Shown here: positions 43,138 to 54,216 of the stretch, one piece after another
Numbering within the stretch: the stretch's first letter is position 1
Layout: each line of letters starts with the position of its first letter
Assembly (NCBI RefSeq): GCF_000835495.1
Contig: NW_015622543.1
Span: forward strand, 5,382,619-5,446,618
DNA length: 64,000 bases
Origin: Cladophialophora immunda
Taxonomy: Eukaryota > Ascomycota > Eurotiomycetes > Chaetothyriales > Herpotrichiellaceae
Direction of reading: 5' to 3'
Translations under genes and position numbers: made by a program
Notes under the pieces: model-generated
Seen by the model: the letters and a program-made list of their open reading frames with translations, nothing else
Database searches by the model: none
What the model was told of the DNA's origin: nothing

Positions 43138-44907
43138 TAGGACTTAGGTCATCCAAAGCAGATCGCAAAAGCCCGCTAGAGGCCAGCTGGCAGAGTGGGA
43201 TTCGATCCTTGGCAAGACGTCGTGAAACCACCCCTGCCTTTGAGGCTGAACCTGGAACCTGCCCCCTTCCCTGCATGGGCCTCCATGATGACCACGGAGG
43301 CCCCCCGTAACCTGCACCAGTCTCGACATCCATGTATTGATCAACAGCAATCATTGGTAGCCTGACATTTTTGGGGAGGGGGCTGGGGAGGGCTTGGCTT
43401 GAGGAACTCAGGGTCCTCTTCTACAGCCAATAGCTCCCTTTTGTAGAATGTCGTCTCTTCCAGTACTCCGAAATCTGGCGGACCATCCTTGACTTACTTG
43501 GGTTCCTAAAGGAATACGGAGAATAGTCTCAAGCCATTGCGACTCCTTACCCGGTCTAGCGAAGCACGCTGGGGTAGACCATCGAAGCAGAAAATCACGA
43601 TCAGGCTGAAAGATGGCCCTGACGCCCAATTAGCCTTAGTCGGGGCCTATTACCCGCGGCCCAGTCTGGTTCGGGCTAGTGAGGCTGAAAACCACCGACT
43701 TTCATGGGTGTTTGCATGGGTATTTCCAAGACTGTGCATCTTTCAGGGTCCCAAACAGGGCGTACCACCTGGCAGTCGGCTGCTCAATGCCTTGCTCGGC
43801 ATTTTGTGTAAATCCAGACCAATTATTGCCAGCCAGCAAGTTGGCCAGCACCTGACGATTCCTCTGACAAAGGCCATGCATACCCGTCATTGCTAAAGTA
43901 CATAATTTTTGAGCCGTTGAACTGCTCAGCCTCAAAATACAATCACAGTGGATCAACTCGCCTTCTTCCGCAGTCTCCTCCTCTTTCCGCTTCGTGAAAT
44001 TTGCTGCGTGCTTGTCATGAACCGACAAGCATATAAGCCAAGAGGTCCCAAGTCCCGTCATGAAATGACAGGACTCTGAGTCGTTTTAGGTGATCCTCAA
44101 GGGATTGTGAGCCTCTTCCCGACAGTTACGTACTTAAATTCCACCCCAGGCTCGTCTTCAATGATCCGGTCTTGCCGCGTGACCTTTGGATGGATTGTCT
44201 TGCCGCCGCAATCAAGATCAACACAGTAGCCCCGTCTAGCCGCTAGATCTGGCCTCTGTTTATACGATGAGGCCGCAGTGTTCGAAATCGGGCTTGAAGT
44301 TGAGAAGACGCCCTGGCCTGAAAGAGTCGAGACAACCTGAGTTCCCGTAGGGCCGAATAATCTGGTTCCGGTCCGAGGGCTTCATAAATGTCCAGCGAGC
44401 GGCGTCGTGCAGCATCAGGAGCTTCCACAGTGACGCAGAAGTACTATTGCGAGGCTGGACAGAAAAGATGTCTGGGGTAATGGGTTACTGTGGGCTCGCA
44501 GTCTAATGGAGGACCCAGGCGTCTCTACACCTGGGTTATCATTCTGCTTAATTAGACTCCTTGCTCTGCGACACATAATCTAACCGCGCACTCTGCCTCA
44601 CTGCCGGGCGCAAGGGAGCGAGGAAATTTAGGCAGCGGCGTAAGGGCCCTAGGTTCCCTGCACGCCCGTCTGAAACAGACGCCCTAACTAAGAGGTACGT
44701 ATAGCCGATCGTAAGGGGCCAGTTTAGGCCCCTAATGTGTTTACTCAGGGAGTGTTCAGGAAGCTCTCAGAGCGCAAGTCCGCCGACAAGAATCACATGA
44801 CGGCCACTAACCTCGGCATCTTTTTGACTTAATTGTCATCAGCACTATATCTCCTCAACAACGAAAGACTCGGGGAGTTCTACATGACCTTGCCTTGACT
44901 CACTCCC
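43138..44907. other. Gene-poor region
   Basis: No supported gene. Frames of up to 119 codons overlap on both strands. A small hairpin at 44713-44735 is listed separately. Immediately before the regulator at 44908 there is no obvious TATA box. Confidence 0.3.
44713..44735. repeat. Short inverted repeat
   Basis: TAAGGGGCC, a 6-nt spacer (AGTTTA), then GGCCCCTAA; 8 of 9 pairs match. A smaller one, GTCTG-AAA-CAGAC, lies about 40 bp upstream. Possibly a remnant of mobile DNA or a transcript hairpin. Confidence 0.5.
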
Positions 44908-47396
44908 ATGGCAAATACCCCTAGTGAAACAACAGCTGGAGGAGACGTTGCGGAGGAGTTGCCCCCAACCAAGCGTCAAAAGGTTGCCGCAGCATGCGAC
45001 CAATGTCGTTCGAAAAAGATCAAATGCGATGGAACCAAGCCAGGTCAGCTTCAATTTCTGAGATTGTGTAGTGTCTTCATCTTCTTGAGGCCCGACCTTC
45101 AAGAAGCTCACAGAAGAGCATTTGCTGACACCCGTCTTTCGGCGCAGTCTGCACGCCTTGCATACGCCGGAAGGGGCCGTTTCCGGTTTGTGAATGGGGT
45201 GTTCGCAGAGGCAGGGGTACAGGCACGACCAAGAAGGAGGAATTGGTTCGACTCACTCAAAGGATAGAGGAGTTAGAGCGCGAAAAGACTCTTGCATCAA
45301 CGCACGGAGTCGATGACAATGTGGTCGCCTCCGCCAGAGTCGACAAACCCTTTACTGAGCTGGGGGCCACTTCGCAAGGCGTAGATGGCCAGACTCCCTT
45401 TTCACTATCTCCTGGGCCGGACATCGCAGTCACTAGTCAAGGATTTACCACTTCACCAGCCACAAACGCGGCGGTCCATCGAGTCTCTACCCCTCCACAT
45501 GATCCAAGGTCGTCGGGAGATGGTGACCAAGAACCCTGCGCCGAGAGTAGTGCAATGATGGGATTTGTCGAAAACGTGGACCAGACTAGCCCGACATACT
45601 ACAACGACTCCAGCGCGACAGGCTTTGTGAACCAAATAAAGCGGTTGATTGGCGGAGAGTCGCCCAACTTCCAGGCCTCCCGAGCGTTCTCAGCAGACTC
45701 GCCCCGGAAGCGGATCCCACGCAAGCATTGTCGCCAACAGCAGCTGGTTGATTATGTCCTGCCTTCCCGCCAACGAGCTGATTACCTTCTCGCAGTGTAC
45801 CGCCGGCTAGTGTCCACTCTCTACCCTTTCCTAGACTTCGACGAGATCGAAACCCTATACCAGCGGCTGTGGACAGGCGAAGATTTAGGCCCGGACAGTG
45901 TCACGTTTATTTGCCTCATTAATGTGGTGTTTAGTTTGGCCAGCAACCTAGACACCTCTGTCGCGCCCCAAGACCGAATTGTCAATGCTGAGGTATTCTA
46001 CGACCGTGTTCAGGAGGTGCTCCCGTCGAATCTTGTCCACGAACCCTCAATGCTTCAGGTTCAATGCTTCTTACTGTTAGGACTATACCTCCAGAGCAGT
46101 AGCAATCCGGAACAGTGCTGGATATTTGTGGGGTATGCGATTCGTATTGCACAGAGCCTCAAATTGGATATACCCTCAACGAGCGCCAATGAGCCTTTAT
46201 GTCGGCGGGAGGCTATGCGGCGGGTTTGGCATTGCTGCGTCCTCATGGATGAAACACTGTCCATGACTTTTGGCAGGCCGCCCATGATACCATCTCGGGC
46301 CACAAGGTCGGTTCCACTACCTCTGCCGCACTCAGACGCGACGTCTTGTCTGTGCGCAACTCAAGCCCTGTCTCGAACAGATGCCACGGATTATCACTTC
46401 TTTATCGAAACATTGAAATTATACAGCCTTATGAATCAGACACTGCAAATACTATATGATTCAGATACTGACGAGGACCTGAGCAACGACCCAACCTTTG
46501 CATATTTTGGAATCTCAGGAGCGAATGCGGTGGGTAATCTACTTGAGATGGACCACAAGCTCTCCACCTGGTATCAAAATTTACCCCCTCACCTCCGCCA
46601 TGATGAAATGGCTGGCAAACATCCGATACATCATCGTCAGGCCAACATTGTCGCAATCAGGTACAGCCATGTACGGATCCTGCTCTTCCGACCCATTTTG
46701 GCCAGGTATTGCTCCAAAGACTTAATCATCAGCACTAACTCGGCTTCGACGGAAGACCACTTACCTGGAAAGATCGCTCTCCAATTCTCAGTGGCATGTG
46801 TCAATGCAGCTCTTAGAACAATTGGGCATTTCGACATGCTAATGGCTGGACAAAAGGTGGAGGAACTCGATGACCAGCTGCCAGCTTGGTGGTATACCAT
46901 CTTCTATGTTTACACAGCTGCAACAGTTCTAGTTGCTGCTCGATTAAACCACTCACTCCTTGCAGAGGTGACAGAACAGGCGGTTCATCAATCGTTGACA
47001 AAGGCCATGAATATCCTTAGTCGACTCGATGTCTTCAGCCCGCACGCGAGACGATGCTCAGCCGCGATAGCCTTGCTTCTGGATCAGGTGATGCACCAAT
47101 CCAACCACCAGGAGACGGCACACGGCAACCAGAGAGCGGAAAGGATATCGAGCCCGTCAGCGGCATCGTGGGCCCATGAGGCTCAATCGTCCTTTGAGAG
47201 CCCTTCGGCCTTCGTTGCCATGGGAGTACACACCAACGACTGGGCGCCAAGTGGTCGAGAGCCGGAACTCTCGCGCAGAGCACCGCCTACGGTAGAGAAT
47301 ATCGTCCGCCATTTCAATACGTCAGGCATTCATGTCAACGACTTCTGGGACATGTCGTGGCTGAAAGTTACCAGCATGCCATCTCAGCTGTACTAA
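44908..47396 (+). CDS. Zn2Cys6 transcription factor with Fungal_trans domain; candidate cluster regulator
   Basis: Two exons, 44908-45043 and 45148-47396 (794 aa). Splicing restores the zinc cluster CDQCRSKKIKCDGTKPVC and CIRRKGPFPVC: Cys30, 33, 40, 47, 50 and 60 (CX2CX6CX6CX2CX9C), followed by a coiled-coil LVRLTQRIEELEREK. The middle homology region shows LLGLYLQSSSNPEQCWIFVG, IRIAQSLKLD, CRREAMRRVWHCCVLMDETL and MTFGRPPMIP. The ATG at 44908 is the first in frame. It sits 433 bp upstream of the decarboxylase-like gene, on the same strand, with an MFS transporter and an aldehyde dehydrogenase following. That arrangement suggests it controls this aromatic-type catabolic cluster. Confidence 0.9.
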
Positions 47397-47829
47397 TCTA
47401 TGACGACCGAAACCGACACAACAAGGCAACGACCATGCTATCTTTGGGAGAACAGTGCCATTTTGTTGCGAGCAGCGTTGGGCTGCGGCGGTTCATCTAT
47501 CTGTCATCTTTGATCTTGCCGAAGTCGATTACACGCATTCCGGTATCATTGTGCGGCGAGAGGCTCGTGAAGATACCGGAAGTAAAAAGGCTCCGTCAAA
47601 AAGCGACCTCGGCGAATGGAGCCATAGCATCCGGATCCCTGTGTTTCCTCCACCTCGACAACCAGAAACGTGGCATACGCCGCACACGATCATTCTGATC
47701 CTCCCATTTACACCTGCTTAGCCCATTGTCCATCCCGCAGAGTTGAACAACACCCACAAACTTGTCGTGTCTCGCATTCATTGTTCTTGTCCTAGCAGGC
47801 GACAAGAACCACCTGCACGGTATTCGCCA
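47397..47829. other. Promoter of the amidohydrolase gene
   Basis: 433 bp between the regulator and the decarboxylase-like gene. No ORF of interest; no clear TATA box. Confidence 0.4.
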
Positions 47830-48837
47830 ATGGCCTTCCCCTACCCCCTCATAACGCTGGAGGAGCATTTCCTATCAGAACATGTGGTCGACTACTATTC
47901 CGCAAACTCGCGCCTCGACCCATACCAGGAGACGGTCCTCTTAAGACGATGCCGGACAGACCTTCTGGACGTCGGAGACGTGCGCCTGAAGTCCATGGAG
48001 GACAACCAAGTCTCGGTGCAAGTCCTCTCGCACGCCGCGAATGCCATTGCACTAGACGTCGAAACCTGCGTTAAAGTCAACGACGAACTGGCCGAGAAGA
48101 TTCGCCAACACCCAGACGTCTTTGCCGGCTTCGCGACGTTGCCAATGATCGACCCGGCGGCGGCCAGCAAAGAGTTTCACCGTTGCGCCAAGGATCTGAA
48201 ATTCGTCGGAGCCCTGATCGATAACAACTGCAATGGGCGATTCTACGACGATCCATCCTTCTGGCCCGTCTTCGAGGCGGCACAGGAGCTGAACGTGCCT
48301 ATTTACCTCCATCCTTCGTACAACGAGCAGGTCAAACCCCTGTTGTTTGATGGGAACTATCCCGAGGCGGTCGCGCAGACTCTCAGCATGTACGCGTGGG
48401 GCTGGCACAGCGAGAACGCCCTCCACCTGATCCGGCTGTTTGCAGCCGGGGTCTTTGACAAGTTTCCTCGGCTGAAAATCATCCTCGGCCACATGGGAGA
48501 GATGCTCCCGTTCCAGCTGGACAGAATCATCCGGGTCTCGTCCAAACAATGGCCGATGGCTGGCGTCAAGTTGGACAGACAGCTGCGCCAGGTCTGGGAC
48601 GAGAACATCTGGGTCACGACGAGCGGCATGTTTGCCGTGGCGCCCATGGCGACCCTCTTGAGGCAGTGCAAGCCAGATCGCATCCTGTACAGTGTCGACT
48701 ACCCATTCACTCGCAACGAATGGGGTTTGCAGTTCATGAAGGATTTGAGGGATGACGGTTTGGTCACGGATGACGTCCTAGAAGGAATCGCGTATAAGAA
48801 CGCCGAGAAGCTCTTAGGCGTGAAGGTAAAGAAATAA
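47830..48837 (+). CDS. ACMSD-type amidohydrolase, 2,3-dihydroxybenzoate / gamma-resorcylate decarboxylase-like
   Basis: 335 aa, single exon, start at the ATG at 47830. The TIM-barrel amidohydrolase-2 layout is complete: LITLEEHFLSEHV at the N-terminus (Glu11 in the metal-binding EEH position), LPMIDPAAASKEF, IYLHPSY (His161), LKIILGHMGEMLPF (His221) and ILYSVDYPFTRNEWG (Asp290). This pattern (E-x-H, HP, LGHMGE, SxDYP) is that of non-oxidative aromatic acid decarboxylases such as 2,3-dihydroxybenzoate and gamma-resorcylate decarboxylase, which use Zn/Mg to remove CO2 reversibly. Length agrees with that family. Neighbours (ALDH, anion-type MFS) fit a role in breaking down an aromatic acid. The substrate is not determined. 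Confidence 0.88.
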   Translation: MAFPYPLITLEEHFLSEHVVDYYSANSRLDPYQETVLLRRCRTDLLDVGDVRLKSMEDNQVSVQVLSHAANAIALDVETCVKVNDELAEKIRQHPDVFAGFATLPMIDPAAASKEFHRCAKDLKFVGALIDNNCNGRFYDDPSFWPVFEAAQELNVPIYLHPSYNEQVKPLLFDGNYPEAVAQTLSMYAWGWHSENALHLIRLFAAGVFDKFPRLKIILGHMGEMLPFQLDRIIRVSSKQWPMAGVKLDRQLRQVWDENIWVTTSGMFAVAPMATLLRQCKPDRILYSVDYPFTRNEWGLQFMKDLRDDGLVTDDVLEGIAYKNAEKLLGVKVKK

Positions 48838-48962
48838 ACAAGTAGCTGTCAGCCTAAAGGAGCAACGAAGAAATTAAAAGGCCCCGAAGATGTAATAAAC
48901 ACGAATTTAGTACCGAGCGCTCAATCTAGACGTTTTTTTCCCGCGTTCAGAACTAAAGTTTT

Positions 48963-50514
48963 CTAGTAGCAATACTTGTAATCTGGGTGGCGGTCTCCTA
49001 GTATCTTAAACTGCTCCTCCTCATCCAGGTGCTCGAGACCTCGAAGCAAGTCGTCCCTCTTCTCCAGCTTCTTCCTGTTCTGATACTTGAGCCAGAAGAT
49101 CAACAGCACAATCAGCAATTGCATGACGACGGTGAGGACAATGTTGAAGATGACACCCTCCTTAAAATAAGGGGCGGACGAAGTCGGATACATCCAGGTG
49201 GAGATGACTCCGCCGAGATTGATCATGATGGCCATGACGGCCACGGCGGTCGCCCGGCGGGTGTAGCCCGCAGTATTGTTGGGCAGCCATGCCAACAGGC
49301 TGGGTGCGTTGGAGAAGGCACCTGTCACGAGAAAGCAGATTCCCGTATAGCGAGGACCAAAGCCACGAGCCCGAAGCATGATGCCGGCACCGACGAGGCA
49401 CAGAATGCCTGCCGCGAATGCCGTCCAGCCACGGCACCGATATTTGTCCGACACATAAGAGGTGACAATTGTCGTAAGGAACGCCAGCACATAGGGAGGA
49501 ACAGTCAACAGTTGGGTAACTGTAGGGCTGTATCCAAGTGCTCGAACGATCGTTGGGCTGAAGACAGCAAGGCCATACCCTAGGGCGCCGGTGCAGAGGA
49601 AGAAAGGCAGCGACAGCAGGATGTGGACATCTTTGAAGATGGAAAAGACATCTCGCATGCTGAACGCCTGCTGCTGAAAGTCGTTTGAATCCTCCTGGAG
49701 GCGCTTCACACATCGCTCTCTCTGAAAGGACGTAAAGGCACGAACCGTGGTCGGGCCATTGGGCAAGAGGAAGAACGCGAGGATGCCGAACAGAATCGAG
49801 GCGAGTCCCTCGAGCAAAAAGATCCACTGCCATCCTCTCATGTTTCCTTTGCCGTCAAGCTGCTCAATCGCCGCCGCGAGAAGGCCCGAGAACGCGCCGG
49901 ACAACGAGACCGCAGTGTAAAAGACGGCGATCCGCTTCTGAAGCTCGTTCCTCTTGTAAAATAGCGAGAGGTAAAGCACCATGCCCGGAAACAGCCCGCC
50001 TTCACACAGTCCTAGGAAGAAACGCGAGGCGACGAGTCCGCCAAAGTTGTGAACCTGGGACTGTAGCGCGCACACCAGCCCCCAAGAAGTACACATGAGA
50101 GGAATCATGATCTTGGGGCCGATCCTTTTGAGGAAGATGTTGGACGGAATCTCCACCAGCATGTAAGGGATGTAGGTAACCGTGACGGCCATCTTGTACG
50201 ACCAATCAGTCAAGCCTGCCGTCTCATCAAGGCCGGCCTAATTCCAAGGTGAGTCTGTGAAGGATTTTGGGGACCGAATCGCTGTCACTTACCACTCTTG
50301 CATTGCCGATGTTGGCTTTATCGAGGTAGGCAAGCAAGTAAATTATGCTGACGAGAGGGATGACCGTAAGATCAAGCTTCCAAAGGACCTTTTTGTCGAG
50401 CTGTATGAGCTCTGCGGGAGAGTAGGCCTCCCCATGCTCAAGGACGTCCTCTTCCATGGCCACATCTTCTTTGGCGTCGAGGGCCGACTTCTGCGAATCA
50501 AGCTCGGGTGACAT
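48963..50514 (-). CDS. MFS transporter, allantoate permease/ACS type
   Basis: Two exons, 50514-50293 and 50237-48963 (55-nt intron), giving 498 aa. The junction reads NIGNARVAGLDETAGLTDWS. The start codon at 50514 gives a 50-residue acidic cytosolic N-terminus (MSPELDSQKSALDAKEDVAM). Twelve helices are expected; diagnostic segments are LLAYLDKANIGNARV, IPYMLVEIPSNIFLKRIGPK, GLCEGGLFPGMVLYLSLFYK and SYVSDKYRCRGW. The allantoate permease/anion:cation symporter family imports organic anions, including aromatic acids, vitamins and allantoate. It is divergent from the ALDH gene and 126 bp tail-to-tail with the decarboxylase-like gene. A role as importer for the cluster's aromatic substrate is inferred. 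Confidence 0.9.
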
Positions 50515-51210
50515 GATGTCGGAGAAAGCCAGGAGTAATGAGCAAAACACCGAATTCAAATGGGATAAACTGGCAAGTCTATCCTGCGTCAACTAGGATG
50601 ATCGAAGGGGCGTTGAGGTTCCTGGCCCGGGAGGGGGCTTCCAGTGCAATGAAGTAAAAAGGTCGTCCGAGGAATTCTGGTCAAAGTATGCTACAACAAG
50701 TCTCTTGAACGAGACACGTGAAGTTCCTTTATAGCTTTGACCACAGTCAAGATTCGTTCATCTTGTGCCAATCCCAGAATTTACAGTGGGATAACTATAG
50801 GGTGACTACTCTAGATCAAATTAAGAGAAACCCTCGGCGGCCACTAGATTGCGGAAGCAAATTGCGTCCGGGGAGCGTAACAGTCATTCCCGATCCTCGT
50901 CATTAGCTGTCAGGCCCTCACTTGTAACCATTTTTTGCGGGCGGGTTAGTAGTATAAGTGTGCATCGGATAGCCAGGATTGAAACTACCGAGCACTCAGT
51001 ATTTGTGATCTGACCTCAGGCCGAGGGTTGTCGTAGTATTGGGCTTCTGGCTCCGAACCTTCGGGGCAACTCCAAGTAAATCCGAGTATGTACATCGTAG
51101 CGAAGCCTATCTCCGATATAAAAGAATGTATTGAAGCTGTCTTTAAGGCGTCTAGGCTGAGTACCTTCATTTACTAAATTAACCTCGTCAGAGCATTCCC
51201 AGCATCCAAC
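50515..51210. other. Divergent promoter region (MFS / ALDH)
   Basis: About 0.7 kb shared by the transporter and the aldehyde dehydrogenase. Contains the TATA box at 51117-51124. Such a shared promoter would allow co-regulation. Confidence 0.5.
51117..51124 (+). promoter_or_regulatory. TATA box of the aldehyde dehydrogenase gene
   Basis: TATAAAAG, 87-94 bp before the ATG at 51211; a canonical match at the expected distance. Confidence 0.65.
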
Positions 51211-52800
51211 ATGCCAACAACTACCGACAAAGAGACCGGCCTTGAGGTCGTTCCGCTATGGATAGATGGCGCTCCAGCGAAGTCGGCGAAAGAAGCAACA
51301 TTCCCCGTTTTCTCTGCCGCAAAACAGAAAAACGTTTTCCTTGCTCAATCTGCCGACGTGGAATCTGCGATCAGAGCAGCAGAGTCAGCAGAAAAAGCGT
51401 TTGTGTCGTGGAAGAAAACTCCCGCCGCCGCCCGACGAAAGATCGTCCTCAGATACGTCGAGCTCGTCCAGGAACGCGCCGCCCAGCTCATTCAAGCCCA
51501 AATTGACGAGACCAGTTGCTCGGAAGCGTGGGCTAAGTTCAATATCGACTACACCGTCGGCATGATCAATGAGGTGGCCGCCAGGATCACCACGGCGTGT
51601 ACTGGCGAGGTTCCACCCATGGCTAATGATGGAACATTCGGCATAGTCATTAGAGAGCCCATCGGCCCAGTGCTATTGGTCGCGCCGTAAGCCAGCATGC
51701 GTCTTGTTTGGCACGAGCTCACTTCTGCGTGGTAGATGGAATGCAGCAGTTGTTTTGGCGACCAGAGGCCTGGCAGCAATCTTGAGTGCCGGCTGCACCG
51801 CAGTCTTCAAAGCGTCCGAGTTGTCCCCACAGACACATCATCTCCTGCTCGAACTCTGGATCGAAGCTGGCTTGCCAAAGAACGCCATCAGTGTCATTCA
51901 AACGCAGCGATCGGACGCGCCGGCGGTCACCGAAGCCTTGATTGCGCACCCGGCCATCAGGAAGATCGAGTTCGTCGGAAGTGCCCCCGTTGGTCGCATT
52001 ATTGGCTCTCTTGCCGGCAAGTATCTCAAACCCATCCTGATGGAACTGGGAGGCAAATGTGCTGCTGTCGTTCTTGAAGACGCCGATTTAGAAGATGCTG
52101 CCACCAAGAGCGTCATTGGAGGTGGGATTCTTTTGCGACGTTGATTTCCAGATCTCAGAACTGACCCTTTTCCAGCGTTCAACCACCACGGCCAGATTTG
52201 TTTTTCTACAGAACGGATAATTGTCTTGCAATCTGTCGCAGACGCCTTCATCGACCTCCTCAAGAGCAAGGCGCTTCAGTGGCCCCAGTCCCACGGCGTG
52301 AATGCCCGAATCGTGAAAACCTCGTACGAAATGCTTACCGATGCTCAAAGCAAAGGGGTAGAGTTCCTGCTGGGCAAGCCAGAGTATCTGTCAGAGACCA
52401 GTCTTTCACCGGCTATTTTGACTGGCGTCACGAGAGACATGAAGGTGTGGGATGAAGAGTCGTTCGGTCCCTCAACCACCGTTATTGTAGTGGACGACTA
52501 TCAGCAGGCGATTCGTGTTGTAAACGAGTCAAATTATGGTCTGGATGCCATTCTGTTCACAAAGGACATGAGGCGGGCGATGGACATCGCGCGAGAGCTG
52601 CAGGTTGGCAGGATCCGTATCAACAGCGTCGCGCACGAGGGTATGTTACAGGTCGCATGCTTTATTGAACAACGAACTGACCTTATCAAGCGACTTTCCC
52701 CACAAACCCGGTCAAAGGAAGTGGTTACGGCGCGAATAACGGGCGCCATGGTATCGAAGAATTTCTGTTGAAGAAGGTAATCACCATGGATTTCAGGTAG
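51211..52800 (+). CDS. Aldehyde dehydrogenase, aromatic (salicylaldehyde/vanillin dehydrogenase-like)
   Basis: Four exons: 51211-51686, 51736-52121, 52176-52640 and 52691-52800, giving 478 aa. Joins restore PVLLVAPWNAAVVLATRG, VIGGAFNHHGQICFSTERII and, across intron 3, the family C-terminus GSGYGANNGRHGIEEFL. Catalytic Glu262 (MELGGK) and Cys296 (GQIC) are present. The GQICFSTER block and the short 478-aa form match the group containing salicylaldehyde and vanillin dehydrogenases. It oxidises an aldehyde to the carboxylate with NAD(P)+. The product could feed the decarboxylase-like amidohydrolase. Retaining intron 3 ends the frame at 52771 and loses the true C-terminus. Confidence 0.9.
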
Positions 52801-54216
52801 CAGGTGTCAAGAAATTCCGATGCCGATAGTATTCAGCGGCGACAAAGTCCGCTACTCGCCCTCCTTATCCTTCTCTTTACCGGCGTTTAGTCCTATTTCG
52901 GGGCCCCGCGGTCATTAGGTACTGGAGCCATACTTGGTGGGTATCTCTCTTCGAGAATATGAAAACTTTATACGACTATTAACGAGGGTATAGTTTTAAG
53001 ACCCAGGGTAGGGAAACTAGGACACCCCATAAAAGATCGCGGATATAATCTCTCGACGCCTATACCCTTCACTTCCTACAGGTAGCGCCTTCTTTCTTGC
53101 CTTCGCCCAAGGAACCTTTCTTGCGATAACGGTCTACAGGTTATATATACCGCGTCTTTCCTATCATTTAATCTTGTCAGAAACTCCGGACAGATGCCGA
53201 CAGAGATGCAAGAGGCTAGCCAGCCCACATAGAAACCCAGCCTTCTCGCATGGGAGTCATCTCTCTCTCATGCTTCGAGCCCTGCATGACCCGAGCGGTT
53301 AGGATCGACCTTATTGACCTTTGAACCTACTATTCCCTTTGCCTATCTACTTCTAGGCCTTCCTTGCAGATCCCGAGCGGATTAGGAGGTTAGGGCGACG
53401 TGGGCATCACCATGTGCCAAGATGTCCAGGCTCCTCAGGTGGCCAAACCACAGTCTCCCAGGATTGGTGGACACGGTGCAACATCTGCAGCCACCGAGCA
53501 TCTAGACCGAGTTCTCCCAGCAGACGTGGCACCGGTGCGCCGTTCGCAATTATGGCAAGCCAATCGAGAGCTCTCAGAGTCAGGATAGGAAACGGCAATG
53601 AGTGATCTGTCTTCAGCCGCACAAGTCACAGGCGCGTGTGCAGAGCTGTGCAAGCCGCATGTGGCAGCCTTTACAAGAACACGATAGCCAGAAGACCCAG
53701 CAGGTCCGTCAGAGCTGCCCAGCTGCAAGATACTACACTTCTTTGAGACAGTGAGCATCCTGGTGACGCCAAAACTACGAAGAAGCAGTAGTAGGCCAAC
53801 TACGGCAAAGCTGGGGGTTTTGACACATTGGCACAGCGAAGTCCATGTATTTCAGCGTTGAACATTGTTGTCGAAGTCCATGGGCACTTTGTAGCAACGA
53901 CTTCACTGGCGGCGGACATGCTGCGTGCTACAGAGCATTGATTTCAGCTACGCCTTTGCCATTCAGCTACGCCACAAAATGCCCCGCGAGCCTAGACCAC
54001 TTCGCTTCTCTACACTCGTGTTCAACCCCGAATATCGCACCAATCAAACAGACATGATAGCCAGCCTGGCTCGATGGGTGAGCCAGCTGCAAGCATCACT
54101 ACTGCACGCTGCCAGGAAAATGTGGCCATACAAAATAGGTACAGAATGCAAACACTTTCCAGTCTCGAGGGTAGGACTGGTCTACCTCCCTACTCTTCCG
54201 CCTGGATAACCTGGTC
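52801..54216. other. Intergenic region with a diverged repeat
   Basis: Starts with the repeat copy at 52885-53026 and continues with low-information sequence. CCCGAGCGG(A)TTAGGA occurs twice, near 53289 and 53374. No gene is supported. Confidence 0.4.
52885..53026 (+). repeat. Diverged dispersed repeat, copy A
   Basis: Aligns by eye with 59382-59516 in the same orientation. Shared blocks include GTTTAGTCC/GTTCAGTCC, CATACTT/TATACTT, TCTCTCTT, AACTTTATACGAC/AAGTTTATACGAC and GAGGGTATAG. Similarity seems to continue weakly on both sides. Most differences are substitutions, many of them C/T or G/A. Confidence 0.65.

Noticed and set aside
43150..43240. tRNA-like GGATTCGATCC segment
   Set aside because: No matching acceptor, D and anticodon stems could be drawn around it. 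Treated as chance.
52641..52771. ALDH ending at 52771 without the last intron
   Set aside because: That C-terminus has no family resemblance, while splicing at 52640/52691 restores the standard ALDH ending.
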